Assembly: GCA_015680685.1 (NCBI GenBank)
Contig: MNCI01025128.1
Span: forward strand, 625,599 to 687,598
DNA from: Gnetum montanum
Taxonomy: Eukaryota; Streptophyta; Gnetopsida; Gnetales; Gnetaceae
Length of the DNA stretch: 62,000 nucleotides
Direction: 5' to 3'
The notes under the pieces were generated by a model. That model saw only the letters and a program-made list of their open reading frames with translations, had not been told where the DNA came from and ran no database searches. Positions 22,497 to 34,590 of this stretch are shown here, piece by piece; the stretch's first letter is position 1, and each line of letters begins with the position of its first letter. The translations under genes were made by a program, and so were the position numbers.

Positions 22497-24402
22497 CAAC
22501 ACAGAATTAATAAATGTTTTTCTATTTCTTTAATTTTTCAACTTTTTATTTTCCAGTTTTTCACCCTTTTAATTTATTATTTTATCTTTTTGTCTTTTTA
22601 TCTTTTTATGAGTAATCTCATCCATGAATAAAATGCTCATGTGGCTCATTGGTTGAGGTGTTATTCTATGCTATCAAGTCTTGGTGATCAATTATTTGGA
22701 TCGTGAGCCCATTGCACCCACTCATCCATTCTACAAATAAGAGGTTCTATTCGAGGGTACAGTGATATTCTTGACATTCTTGAAACTTAAAATTAATTTT
22801 TTGTTCATTGTACCTAGAGTGAATAAGGATAGACCAAGAGGGAATGATTAGGGTGTGACATCAAGGGGACTTGCGGATTTTCTTTGGTGACGTCTGTGGG
22901 AGTTATCATGCAACATGGTTGTACTAAGATCCTTGTAGATCTAATGAAAAATGGGACTAAGAGTAATCAAAAGGGCACTCAAAAATCAAATACTGTTCTA
23001 GGGGGTCCGACTAGAAAGACATGCACCCATGCCTGAAGGTTGGTGATTTCTCTGGATTCAGTGAAGTGAAAAAAAAAGAAAGAAAGAGAAAAAGCAAAAG
23101 AAAAAGGAAGTGCCACAAAACAAAAATAACTCCTCCCTTAAACAAAACACCAAGTGATCGTACGCCTTGTTGTCATGGTACTCTTGTAGTTGTTCACCAT
23201 GGGATGAAACGATGCGATGTCACTGATTAGAGGAATGGATTTGGTCCTAATCTTGGAACGACGGGTTAATGACATGTTAATCATGCTTTACACGAAGGAT
23301 TCGTTGTGCCCTGCGTCAGTTACCTCACATCCCAATCTTTGCAATCCCTTCTCTGATTCATTCCATCTCGCTGTTCATGTATTTGTGACTCGTGTCTTGT
23401 ATAGCATTGAATTCATACCTCATCATGGTGGTATTTACATGTGTGTGTTTTGTGGAGTTAATGCAGATTACATTTAACCCTTCTAGTGCCCATGGACACT
23501 TTAAGTGTGGTTACACAAGGGCATTATAGGTTGGAACTTGCTTTGGGGAGGACCCATTTGTGTAATTTTTGTTGGAATCTTCACTTAGGACATAGCTCAC
23601 ACACACAATTTCTTACCCTCAACTTAATTTTTCAATTGATATTCTTTCCGTTATTACTATCCCTCTGATTCAACGTTCCTATGAATCATCACATAGCCTT
23701 TTTCTCTACCATCTGAGGTCCTTATTGATAAATTCCACACCATCATAATTTTTGTGCCTTCAGAACCAGTTGAATTACCCTAGAACCTTATAACAATCAT
23801 CCAGATGTCCTTAGTCTACATCGTTTAATTTCAAAAGAAATATTAAAAATTTGGTACATTCTCTAAGTGCCCTAACTTTGATGAAAATATATATACATGA
23901 CTTCCCTGCAACACTTACGATCATTTTCCACTATTCATGCGGGGGAGTTTTTCAATTTTTTTTCTCTCTACGACTTGCGATTGTGAGACCCTTGCTTTTA
24001 TACCTATATCTCACTCGCTGGTACTCTGATTTTCATTCCGTCTGAACCTACTTGAACTCAGAGTGTTCAGCTTAGTCGTGGGGGAGGGGCACACGCCAAA
24101 TAGCACATAACTTTTTTGAAATTTTTTGAAATTCATCATTTCCTAAAGGACATATTTAAGGGTAATTAGTTATAAAATTAAGAATAAAATGTGTCAAAAA
24201 AATTTCATCCCCTTAGCTATACCAAAAAATTAAATTTGGAAACCACCTAAGGAAAGAGGACTCAACACTATAATCTTTCAGGGACATGTTCGTCCAATAA
24301 TTAACATCACACGGAAATAAAGTAAATCTATTAAGGTAAGTAGTAAGGTATAACCTAACTTTGGTAACAACCTTACTAATGATTGGTCTGGTGTGATTGT
24401 AG
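22497..24402 (+). other. Non-coding spacer of element C, ending in a splice-acceptor-like site
   Basis: No coding region is supported. T-rich at 22520-22610. A purine-only-rich tract lies at about 23067-23110. Phrases such as GTGACATCAAGGGGACTTG (about 22855) and ATGCCTGAAGGT (about 23028) recur in the element D spacer (36415-36430 and 36645), so the two are homologous. The spacer ends in gtgtgattgtag directly before the ORF2 ATG at 24403. Confidence 0.7.
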
Positions 24403-24999
24403 ATGGCCCCAAAATATGGACAACAGGAAGGTCCTGCTCAAGGTGTGATCGAACAATCTCAGAGAGGTGGAAGATAAGACCCTATCGGACAACACGTAGA
24501 ACAGGAGGAACAATCATTCAGCGTTCATCAAGAAGATCCTCCTACCATATGATCTGGGTAGGCAGAAGCAGGAGATATCCTCTCTGAAAGCGGTGCCTGG
24601 TACTTAGGGGAAACGTACCAAATTTGGCACAATAAAGAAGAATGTACCATGGTTAACATTTGTGGTGTGACTATTGATTTCTCTGTTCAAGCCATTTCAG
24701 AAGTATTAAATCTTCTGAATACAAGGCCAAAGGTTGCTCAGAACCAGCTGGACACTTTTAGAACTGAGCAACTTAATAAACTATTGATAGAGAATAAAAG
24801 GGTGGTGGAGGAAAAAGAGAAGGTTGATTGGGCTACCTCTATGGAACAAGTGCAAACTCACACACACGCCAAGGCACTCAAGGCCTTACAAGAGGAAAAA
24901 TTCCAGGCCATACTTCAATGCCATCAAATCCCAAGACCTGGAGTGCAAGAAAATGTAAAGACACCTATGGAGGAGCCACCACCACCAGGAACTACATGA
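24403..24999 (+). pseudogene. ORF2 remnant of element C (envelope position)
   Basis: A single 199-codon frame with three premature stops in the first 55 codons. A segment around residue 64 (AWYLGETYQIWHN) followed by ISEVLNLLNTRPKV aligns with residues about 132-165 of the 952-codon ORF2 of element D. The middle is Lys/Glu/Gln-rich and probably helical. The end is Pro-rich (EEPPPPGTT). The long coiled-coil part of D is missing, so this is an internal deletion product. The ATG follows a pyrimidine-rich AG, suggesting translation from a spliced RNA. Function unknown. Confidence 0.78.
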
Positions 25000-25175
25000 G
25001 TTCCACTAGTTTTGTAATCATAGGATTTTCTATGTTTTGTGTCTGTGTCCCAATTTTGTCATATCCACTGTGGCATGACTAAATTGCTAGTCAGTCAATA
25101 ATCCCATACCTATCCATTGTGTATTCAATTGAGCTTGTTCCTCAATTTCTTTGACTCGAGGATGAATTTTTACTC

Positions 25176-25993
25176 AGTTGTGGGGGTATGATGAAGTGCT
25201 ATTAAGTCAATGCATCGACGGGGCCACGTATACGTGGCCACGTTGATGCGGCCCCGTTGACATAGCCAAGTTGCATTGACAGGGCCCCAATTACGTAGCC
25301 ACTAGTCCTGGGCTATAAATAAGAGGGCCCTTCGCCTCATTTAGGCATCCTTTTGTCATTTGTAGCTAGACTCTTTCAGTTTGTTTCCGTAGGAGTTAGA
25401 TTATTTTCCCAGTGCATGCCCGCTGTGTGATGCTTGTAATTGTACGAAACCTTTATTCGAGTGTGACGTACTTGGACACACACATGATCAGCAATAAAGA
25501 TCGAGATTACTTCATCATTGCAACATTCACTTAGTTTAATTATTTAATTTAATTGTTAATTGTTTTTGTTATTTATTGCTTTCTTAATATTTATTTATCA
25601 TCATTTACTATTCCTGTTGTTAAATGCGGAATGAGTACGACTTAATCACAAGCATTTAAGTGTGACTACTTAAGATGTGTACAGACGATTAAGGAATGGA
25701 TACTCATCGCACTTAGGCTAGCTTAGACTCATTTCCTATTACTCATTAGTTTAATCACTATTATTCTCCATTGTCTCTAAGAGTAGTAGTAGTTTAGGAT
25801 CACATCATACGCCTCACTCTGGACTAAACCATACGTGACAAAGAAAATACTAGTCCAGGTGGGAAGATAGTGAACTGCGATCAACGTGTAACTATCTAGA
25901 TACCACAACTAGTCTATCCGTGGAGTTTGACCGGATCGTGCGTGAATGCTTGTATTCGTATGGTTGGGCATAGGGGTACCTCGCCGCTCATCA
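25176..25993 (+). repeat. Polypurine tract and 3' LTR of element C (LTR 25189-25993)
   Basis: The tract TTGTGGGGGTA directly precedes the LTR start TGATGAAG at 25189. The TATA box is at 25313-25322. Relative to the 5' LTR it lacks about 64 bp around 25675 (after GTGTGACTACTT). It ends CCGCTCATCA at 25993, followed by the target duplication. Confidence 0.92.
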
Positions 25994-26399
25994 GGAAGCA
26001 AATAGCCAAGAGATTGAATGGTCAATGAAGGGTCAAAGCCTAATGGCCAAAGTAACCTTGAAGTGAAGTGATTAATTCTCAAATGCATTTTTTGAATGAA
26101 AGACACTTCAAAACACATCAATATCATGTTATAGCCATGATGAAAAAACTTGGAATACATTGTTAGCCTCCGTAATCATTTTCCTAATTACCATTACCAT
26201 TCCTCCATCATAGCCTTACCCTATCATCACAAGAACTCTTTAGCATGGTTCAACATGATTGGATTAAGTGCGAAGAGGGAACATTAGTGGTGGACCAGCA
26301 ATGGTATTTTGTATTCTTTGTTGATGCCTCTCAAGTCAATCCTCTAGACACCAAAAAATAGTGTATTCTTTGTATACAGTTTTCTATGTTGATACATCC

Positions 26400-26860
26400 C
26401 TGCAGGAGGGTATGCCAACTAGGAGACATCAAAGCCAACATGGAGGAGTGTAGGGGGTGGATGTCACCTACCCCCAACGTGGAGCAGGGGATAACTTAGC
26501 TTGGAGGGATGTGACCTTCATCCCCAACGTTGACACCTCCTTTCCAACATGGAAGCAACATGACCAAGATTTTGACATCAACTATAGCTAGGATCCTACA
26601 TGTTAGCATGGGAGATCTATCCTTAGCATGGAAGATTTGTTTCCAGCATGGAAGACTCCCCCTACACCCCCCTCCCTCCATGTGGAAAATCTACCCTCAT
26701 TGTGGAGGGGTTAGTCAGCGTAGAGGGGTCAACCAGTGTAGAAGGGTTAGCTAGCGTGGAGGGGTCAGCCAACTAGGATGCATGGGGATAAAGCTCACCT
26801 ACCCCTAGCTAGGATGCATGGTAATGGATCTCACCTACGCCACCTAAAACGTAGCCAAAA
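26400..26860 (-). repeat. Short-period GC-rich repeat of GE-L
   Basis: Irregular units of 20-30 bp built on AACATGGAAG, AGCATGGAAGA and GTGGAGGGGTCAG, flanked by CTAGCTAGGATGCATGG-type phrases. The same phrases in reverse complement border the longer array at 54580-55560. Confidence 0.7.
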
Positions 26861-27560
26861 TTTGCAGACAAATTTTAGATAATTTTCAAAAAAAATTAAG
26901 GCCAAAACCCAATATAAACCAATCCCAAATATCATTTCAAGGTTCCACCCCCTTGGCACACACACACATTGGCATTTTTACAAGAATTTTTTGCATTCAA
27001 GATTTTTGAACACACATAAAGCTTCTTGAATCCCCAGTGTGGAATCCCCTTATTGGGCAATTTTTACCTCCCATAGCAATTTTTATCCTGCCATAGTAAT
27101 TGTCACCCCCCCATATTCATTGTTACATCCTCATAGCCATTGTTACACCACATGTAACACCTCCCTTGCAGATTTGGTGCAAGGAGCAACAAAGGTTTGA
27201 AAGCATTGGGAGTTGTGGAGCATCCTGATTATGGAGGAATGGATTCCAAGCCCCCACCAAAGTGAACCCCCTACCCCTAGAAATTATTTTGTATACAATC
27301 TCTAAACTCTTTACTTTTGCTGAAATAAATTTTATAGTTTTAGTTTCTGTGCAAGTTAGAGTTGTTATTTTATTTTTAGCACATTTACATTTTCAAATAT
27401 GCAATTGTATTTTAATTTTTATTACTTTATTTGCACCCCCCGAGTCCCTGGGTGATCTATTGAACCATCCAAGGCATTCTCAATCCCATTTTTTAGAGGC
27501 CTTGGGGATTCAGGATTAAAGCTATTGTGCTAAGATTTTTGGTCTTCTAGCAATCAAATG
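26861..27560 (-). other. GE-L segment matching 54500-53895; no gene seen
   Basis: Collinear with the 3' flank of the spliced gene relic in GE-R (shared phrases GCAACAAAGGTTTGAAAGCATT at about 27191 and GGGTGATCTA at about 27450). The homology ends at about 27560, close to the point where the last exon of that relic would start, and the gene itself is not present here. Confidence 0.7.
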
Positions 27561-28640
27561 TTTTAGTCACTACATCTATTATTTTTTCATATCCTCACAT
27601 TGATTAGATAGTGAGAAATTTTCTTTATAGTAGTAGCCATTCTAGAAAAGGATTTTTCATGTTGCGTGGAATATTTTTTCTTTTCACAAGGAAGATGGTG
27701 GATTAGGATTGATGAATTTCTATTAGAATGGTATTATTTTATGTGCCAAGTGGGCATAGAGAATCTTATAAGCTTCTTTTTCATAAGCACATTCAAATAG
27801 GTAAGCCTAGAGGTAATGATTACTAGAGAGATATTCATTTTTTTAAATTGAATCCTTTTTCCAAAAGGTATTACTATATCAGGTTCTATTATGATAAAGC
27901 ACATTTGGAAGGCTTGGATTTTTATCAGTGATTTTTGAAATTTCAATAATATTATTATTTCTACCTCTATGCTTGATAAGATTTCTCCTTGGTGGCTTTC
28001 CAATAGTAATGAACCAAGGGCTATTAAGCATCTATGCTTTTGAGATACATGGTATAAACTTGACATTTCCTCCCTTTCATCTGTTCGCGCATAGTCACTA
28101 GATTACTTGGTAAAAGTGTCAAAGTCTCTATGACATTAATGTTTCTAAAAAGAATATATTTTTTATGTTTTGGATAGTTTGGACAAAAGTGTAGCTATTC
28201 AATATTTTCATAATGGATTTCTTTTTCTTCTCTTGAATTAATAATAATCATGTTTTTCCATACTGGTCCAAGATTGTGTATACTCTTATTAATTATAATA
28301 CTAATATTTAGCCAAGATTCAATTATCTTTAGGAGGTTAATCATAATGTGCAGTTATGAAAGTAGTGAATTCAGAATATATGGAATGCCACCACTTCTTC
28401 AAAAATTAGACATTTTCTATGGTATTTGATTCATCAAGATTTTTCTATTGGTAATTAGTGCTCTCATTTGGGTGTTCATGACCCAAGATTTCCTATTTAC
28501 AACCTAGAAGATACATTCATTTATTATTATTTTACTTGTTGCTTTACTTATAACTCTTAGACTTGGAGTAGTAGGTATTTTAAATATTTTGAACCAAGAT
28601 TAAATGAACTCTTATTTGGTGATACTCCTCAAATTCAAGG
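27560..28640 (+). pseudogene. LINE (non-LTR) retrotransposon remnant: end of RT domain and zinc-binding domain
   Basis: Two signatures of plant LINE ORF2 C-termini are visible. Around 27690-27780, a GGLGLMNFYQN-like segment followed by AKWA-RIL corresponds to the GGLG-N-ALL-KW-WR region after the RT palm. At 28381-28570 one frame reads SKIRHFLWYLIH, then a HLGVHDPRFPIYNLEDT stretch and TCCFTYNS-TW, matching the zf-RVT zinc-binding domain (with Tyr where a Cys is expected). Only two TAG stops occur in these 63 codons. Frames shift between the blocks. No poly(A) or target duplication was found. Confidence 0.65.
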
Positions 28641-28946
28641 ATTTCTACTTTAGAGTTGATGTTGCTTTCATCCTTTTATTTTTTATGTTATATAGATGTT
28701 TCAATGTAATGTGAATTTTCAAAGAGATTCTCTAGCTAATTTTCTTCCTTTGTTAGGTTAAGGTTACATAATTCAATAGCTGATGCTTCAGTTGTATTCT
28801 TAAATATTTTTCTATAACAAAATCATAAACTGATCCACATTAATTCATGGGTTCATTCATGTGATCCATCCATGTATATTCCATAATCATCTTAAACATG
28901 CTTATGTGTGTCACTAGATCCCACTCCTTCCTATGAGTAGGCACCT

Positions 28947-29750
28947 TGATGAGCCATTGTGCGTTAACCACGTTGATGGGATCCCATCAATGTGATCGTG
29001 TTGATGCATGGTTTGCTCTGTTAATGTGTACGTGTCGACATAGTGTCTTGTGTCACCTATAGAAATCCATGCACTAACTCCATTTATGACATCCAATATT
29101 TTGTTGTTAGCCAAACTCTAGCAATTTTTTCTTCCTAGATTTAGAATATTTTCTAAGTACTCACAATAGGAGTTGAAAAGTGCATGAATCTTTATTCAAG
29201 CTTTGATGTACCTAAGCACCTTAGTGTGAATGAAAATAAAGATGAGCTTTCTTTATAAACCTTGTAGCACTTGGACCTAGTTTTATGTTTACTTTATGAA
29301 TTTATTATTTATGCAATTTACTTTAATTCATTTAAGTAATTAATTCATAGCAATTAATTAATGCACATAAGTATGGCCACTTCAAACATACATTAATGCT
29401 TGGTAATCCTAGTAGCACTTATGCTTGATAACCTAGTAGCATTGTAACATGTTTAGGATATTAGCTAAGCATTATTTGTTATTAGATTAGTTAAAGATTT
29501 AATTGCTTTATTTTCAGCACTTAGGCAATAAATGAAAAATGTAAAATGATAAAAATCATATATCTTTGTTACACTTAACCATACCATTGTGATGCAAAAG
29601 TGAAATTGAGAAGACAATGATCATGTTCATTAGATTCACTATCTAGACCTAGTATACTTAGAGAGATAAAGTCTACGAAATTTGACCAGATTTCTTAGTG
29701 AACACTAGTGATTTGTATGGTTGGGCATAGGGATTACTTTCTTCTCATCA
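28947..29750 (+). repeat. 5' LTR of element D (804 bp)
   Basis: Starts TGATGAGCCATT and ends CTTCTCATCA. U3 has several GTTGATG/CATCAATG motifs, including the palindrome GATGGGATCCCATC (about 28974-28987). The best TATA-like site is weak (CTATAG near 29057). It lacks about 30 bp present in the 3' LTR near 41495. Confidence 0.92.
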
Positions 29751-29751
29751 T

Positions 29752-29769
29752 TGGCACCGTTTTTGGGGA
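29752..29769 (+). other. Primer-binding site of element D
   Basis: TGGCACCGTTTTTGGGGA, one base after the LTR. It matches the tRNA-Asp complement except around the centre. Confidence 0.88.
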
Positions 29770-29895
29770 CTTTAGTTAGCTATATGTGCTACCTAGGAGA
29801 TAGTGAAATTATATAATGATGTTGTAACAAACCCTAGGGTTGATATCATTAAAAAAATAATAACAACAAAAGCGTACTAATTTTTTTGATCTAAT

Positions 29896-32230
29896 ATAGC
29901 TTCTTCTCATAGGGGAGATTCTCTGCTGCCATATGAAGGTGGTTCCAATCAACAAAGGCTTGAAGGCTTAAAACAACCTATGCCCAAACAATGCAAAGTG
30001 GTCTATACTCATCTAGATGAGTATGTTATAGACTTCACTCTCATCCTGCACTAAGATGAACAAATGTGATGAAGAGACATGGAGGATAACATTGTGTTGC
30101 CACTCGATCAATTAGTTCCTATGATGTTGCTCCATACTCTTATGAAATTGGGCATTGTAGGGCTTCATGTTGAATAAATTATGCAAAATCATGACTATCA
30201 TAATTATCATCCCATTGAGACACAATGAAAGAAAGATTGGCAACAGGAGGCTTGCTATGAGGCATCAAAGAAAAAATGGTTCACAAACCCTTTGTTCCTA
30301 TTAGGCCAAAAGGAAGGAGAGGATCCCTTCTTAGGGGATTCTTAATATAGTGACTCTCCTTCCCCTTTCTTTGATAAAGAAGACTTAACTAGAATTTATA
30401 GTCCACTATAAACAACCCTGGTTCGGGAAGAATGGGTTCCATGACCATGGGAGCTCCAAAGGAGGGCATCAAGGTAGGAACATGGACAAGCACCATGATA
30501 AAGATAAATGTGGTGATCATGGATGTGATCAAAGAAGAGGGAGTGGTAGGCACCATTCTAGTACTATTACTCCTTCCTCTTCACCTTCATCATCCTCATC
30601 TTCTTCCTCCTCTAGCTTTAGCTGAAGTTGTAGAGGATGAGCCCGTAATGAAGTTGATCGATTGGATAGAGATGATCCCAGGCCCTATTGGAATAGTAGA
30701 GAGTATGGGCATGGGCAATTAAGGGAGGCCCACCACCATGAATAAAGGAATACCAGAAGACATCATAGGCATCATGGCCATCATAGGGGCTATGACTATG
30801 ATGAGCCTTTGCTTGCAACTAGAAACAAGCTAAACATTGCAGAGGTTGTGAGAATTCCAATAAGGCACATGAAAGAAAACTGGATCAAATAGTTGGACAT
30901 GAACAATATCCCCAAGTTTGAAGGGGGATACAATTCTAATCCACAAAATCATCTCCAAGCCTTTCACAACACTTGCACCTTACAAAACATGAAGAACAAA
31001 TGGTAAAAATTGAAGCTATTCCTTAGAACACTCATCAAGGAAGCTAAAAGTTGGTACTAGTCCTTAGAACCAGAATCAATTAGACAATGGAGTACGATGC
31101 TTAAACTCTTCAATGATAAGTATCAAACATCTCATGAGTTTCTAACCCTAGAAAGTAGATCCAAGGGTGGAAGCAAGGAACACATGAATCCTTGGATGCA
31201 GCCATGGGTAGATATTACTCTTTGTTACATAGGTGCTTAGGCCATGGTTTTTCTCAAAGAGAGTAGTTACATCATATTATAGATGGGCTCCGAACAAAAA
31301 TGAAAAGAACTCTTGGGGTCTATGTCCAAGGCAGACATTTAGAACTAAGCCCATCAAATCCAAAGGCTAATCAAGCAAGTAGCGAAAAAAGAAGGTGAGT
31401 TAAGAAAAATGGAAAATGCAGAGGAGTATAGCCAGGATCCTTCTATTTGCAATAGGGAGGTTTGATTTTGTGAAAATGAGAAGGAGGCATCACTTGATGA
31501 AGTGGTGCAATGCAAGATCTTGCTAATAAAAAGATTTGTTTATGAAATATTAGCCAAGGTAGATAAAATGTGGAACTCTTTGGACAAGAAGTTCCAAACT
31601 ACCCTTAGAATTGCAAAATAGTACAAAAAGCAAGGTAGTGGTCATGATTAAAGGAGAATGAAGGAAGTTGAACATGCTCATCAAAGGGGTAAGAGCAAAG
31701 CTGCTACTAGTGAATAGGTTGTAGACTATGAGACAGATGATGATGGTGGGTGTGACATTTGTGAATATGAGCATCCTACGGGATGTTGCCTTGTTGTGTC
31801 ACACTTGCAAGAGTCTAGGATGTATGCAATGAATTCTAAATTGGAAAAAAGGAAAGAACCTAGGAGATTACCTTATTCTCATGGAAACTACAAGCAATTC
31901 CATTAACAACAAGCCTATTATTTGAGTGGAGCTTCACCTTAATCTTATAAGTAGTACCAATAGTGGTAGCATCCATAGTCATGGGGGATGTCACCACCAA
32001 GGTAGTAGTAACCTTACCAATAGCGAGATCCATATGGATACTATGTTCAACAACCAATTTCTTCACATGAATCTTCTAATCATGCCTCTTTTAAGTTTCA
32101 CCACTACCCTCCTAAGTATTACAGAGCTCAATCTCCAAGAGGGGAGTTCCCATTTCCTTTCTACCCTCCTCATCCTTCTACACGTGTAGCTCCATCCTGA
32201 ACTTAATTGCCATCAACTCCATCCATGTAG
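29896..32230 (+). pseudogene. gag: gag of element D
   Basis: The position equivalent to the B start codon reads ATA (29896) instead of ATG. In order: an N-terminal domain with VVYTHLDEYV, a Ser/Pro and basic hinge (about 30430-30720), and a capsid core (30898-31450) with MNNIPKFEGGYN. A Lys/Glu-rich linker follows, with an in-frame knuckle CDICEYEHPTGCC (31751-31789) and a Pro/Tyr/Gln-rich tail. The shortened knuckle spacing is the same as in B. Many stops and some frame changes are present. Homologous to gag of A, B and C. Confidence 0.85.
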
Positions 32231-32539
32231 GTGAAATCTCAACCAAACCATAGCAAAGAAGTACCACAATGGCTATTAACTTACAATTGGCCCCCAACCA
32301 AGTGGTTTGGAGAATAAGCCTTGAAAAAGACCTTTCTTTCAATCCAACAATCCTTCTAACCCCTCATAAACACTTGTGGCTGATGAACATGCCTCTCCTT
32401 CATCCTCTACAACATCATTTAGGATCCCTTTGAATCAAATGCCTCCCAAAGTACATACTATAATGTTGATCCATGTGGTCACAAATTAGATAAAGGCTAG
32501 CCATCTTCCTAGGAAATGATTTGATCATAGGAGTCCCCT

Positions 32540-32850
32540 CATTTACTTACAAATCGTTGGGAATGAGCCTTGCAAGGCTCTTCTGGACTTAGGTTCTTAT
32601 GTAAACTTGATCTCACATGAAATGTACAAAGCCTAAAACCTACATCCTCTCAAGAAGAGTAACATTTATCTTGAGTTAGTAGATCAATCCATCACCATTT
32701 CCTTGGGATTGATGGAGGACATTGTGACCACCATTTTTGGATGGTCCTATCTTGTTGACTTCCTCATGATCTAAGTAGACAATGGTAAAGAGACTTCCCA
32801 ATCCTCATGGAAAGAGCTTGGCTAAGTACGATAGATGCATGATTAAGAAA
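32540..32850 (+). pseudogene. Aspartic protease of element D
   Basis: The active-site strand reads CKALLDLGSYVNLIS, with the catalytic Asp in the D-L-G-S context typical of this gypsy group, followed by GWSYLVDFLMI. The C-terminal LGRPWL-like region is present in a shifted frame (about 32790-32830, MERAWLSTIDA-like). It shows the strand that element B lacks. Confidence 0.78.
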
Positions 32851-33329
32851 AATAATTTTGGAAATATTAAGAGAAGCACATTCCATGCATCGTGTACAGT
32901 GACACAGGGTGTCACTACGTGTAGAAATTATGGATAGTAAAAAGTATAATAATCACAGCATGAAGGTAGTGTGCAGATGTCACCGAAATCCAAAGGTGCC
33001 TATACAAAATAGTCACAAAATAGGAGGACACCCAATGGTTGACAACTAAATCTAAGAGCATCTCACATTTGTGCATAGAATACATTGAGAGCTTGACAAT
33101 TACCTACATTAAAGGCATGAACAAGATGGAGTAAATCCATTGCAAACTCTCTAATGAACCTAATGATACAAATTGGAGAGAGTTGGAAATCCCTGAGAAC
33201 TTCAAATAGAAGCCCCTTTAGTTACAAAATCTATTGGCCAAAATGAAATATGCTTTTCTAAAATATGGTAAGCTAGTCATTATCAATGCCAACCTTGCTC
33301 TTGTGTAGAAAAGGAAGCTATTGGAAGTA

Positions 33330-33900
33330 GTCAAAAAATGGCCAACAAACTTTGTTTGGTCATATGATGAGCTAATTGGAATTGATCTAAGGATATGACA
33401 ACATTGAATCTACACAAGCTCTTCCATTAAGCCAAAGAGGTAGTCTACATTGACATTAGGCTATTGAACATGGCAATATACAAGGATCACTTTCCAATCC
33501 CATTTGTAGACCAAGTGTTGAACACCATTTTTGAGCATTTCTACTATAGCTTTTTGGATGGTTATAGTGGTTATAGCCAACTCTAGATAGCACTAGAGGA
33601 TCTAGCCAAAACCACATTCACAAGTTCCTAGGGAAATTTTGCATATAAAAAGATGCTATTTAGCCTGTGCAATGCCCTTGCCACATTTGAATGCCTTGGT
33701 TTGAGTATTTTTCAATTGTAGATTGGTAGCAAAGTGTAAGTCTTCATGGGTGACTTCTCCACCTATTTGGCTATGTTTGAGCAAGCCTTGGACCATCTTG
33801 AGCAAGTGCTAAAAAGTTTTGTGAAGAAAAACTTGATGGTCCAGGAGGGCATTGTCTTGGGGCATAGAATTGCAAAGAAAGGGATTGAGGTGGACCCTAA
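33330..33900 (+). pseudogene. pol: Reverse transcriptase of element D
   Basis: Fragments of the gypsy RT in two frames: a KDHFPIPFVDQ-like block near 33490, a FLDGYSGYSQ-like block near 33550 carrying the first catalytic Asp, and FMGDFSTYLAMFEQALDHLE near 33745. The catalytic box is FMGD, so the first Asp of the pair is replaced by Gly, a loss of function on its own. VLGHRIAKKGIEVDPKKV follows as in other gypsy RTs. Confidence 0.8.
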
Positions 33901-34590
33901 AAAAGTAAGGATCATTTAAGGAATTATCTAATAGCTAGAAACAATTAAAGATGTGAGGTCATTTCTTGGCCACATTAACTACTACTAACACTTCATAAAG
34001 AATTTCTATAAGATCATCAAACCATTGGTAGAGTTGACAAAGAAGGATGCTTCATTTGTCTAGACCAAGGAATGCAAATGTGCATTCCAGAAACTTAAGC
34101 AAAAGCTCATAGAGAATCTAATTCTACAAGCACCTAATTGATCTAGGCCTTTTCACATCATGACAGATGCATTCAATTATGTCTAGGAAGCCATGCTCAT
34201 GCATTTGGATGATCAAAAATGTCCTTGTTGCATCCACTAGGTAATCAGAAGCATTGTGGATGCATAGCTAAACTACACCACAACAAAGAAAGAATTGATG
34301 GTAGTGGTGTTCACCTTGGAGAAATTTAGGCACTATGTGCTTGGATATAAGGTGTTTGTGCACACAGATCACATTGCAATTTGGTTCCTAATGAATAAGC
34401 CAATGGTGAGCCCCCATGTCATATAGTGAATGGTGATCTTATAGGAATTTGATCTCACTATGGTAGATCAAAGGAGACCGAGAATGTGGTTGCTAACCAC
34501 TTATCTCGGTCAAGATGGGATAACAAAGAAGAGGAGAGCCCACTTTCAGATTAGTTTTCGGATGAACTCGTCTTTTTTGGGGCTATAATT
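33900..34590 (+). pseudogene. pol: Connection and RNase H of element D
   Basis: VRSFLGHINYY-HFIKNF is the connection after RT. KELMVVVFTLEKFRHYVLGYK and VFVHTDHIAIWFLMNK (34281-34400) mark the gypsy RNase H-like domain, better preserved than RT. It matches the same region of element B closely. In-frame stops include TAG in place of expected Gln or Trp codons. Confidence 0.82.

Larger units (their letters stand above)
19483..25993 (+). mobile_element. Element C: non-autonomous LTR element (gag and short ORF2, no pol)
   Basis: 5' LTR 19483-20356, primer site 20358-20375, gag 20499-22496, spacer, ORF2 remnant 24403-24999, polypurine tract, 3' LTR 25189-25993. Target duplications are GGAAC (19478-19482) and GGAAG (25994-25998). 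The empty site in GE-R (56301-56305) reads GGAAG on the matching strand, so the left copy mutated after insertion. No protease, reverse transcriptase or integrase can be found in the 2.7 kb after gag. Spacer and ORF2 are homologous to those of element D, so C is an internally deleted relative that would need D-like proteins to move. Confidence 0.93.
2478..27560 (+). mobile_element. GE-L: left copy of a giant gypsy-derived repeat (interrupted by elements B and C)
   Basis: Three segments (2478-9239, 18638-19482, 25994-27560) join into one unit once elements B and C are removed. The joined unit is collinear with the reverse complement of 62000-53895. Matching blocks are: gag-protease 5178-6092 with 61491-60683; satellite 8100-8390 with 60440-57880; 8869-9239 with 57364-57046; 18638-18760 with 57041-56920; 18916-19482 with about 56800-56306; 25994-26345 with 56300-55870; short-period repeats 26400-26860 with 55560-54500; 26861-27560 with 54500-53895. 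No LTRs of GE-L itself are visible. Homology stops at 27560, where a LINE remnant begins. Confidence 0.75.

Noticed and set aside
23217-24045. Several open frames of 60-86 codons in the element C spacer
   Set aside because: They have no motif, no match to element D proteins and lie in a region that is non-coding in B and D.
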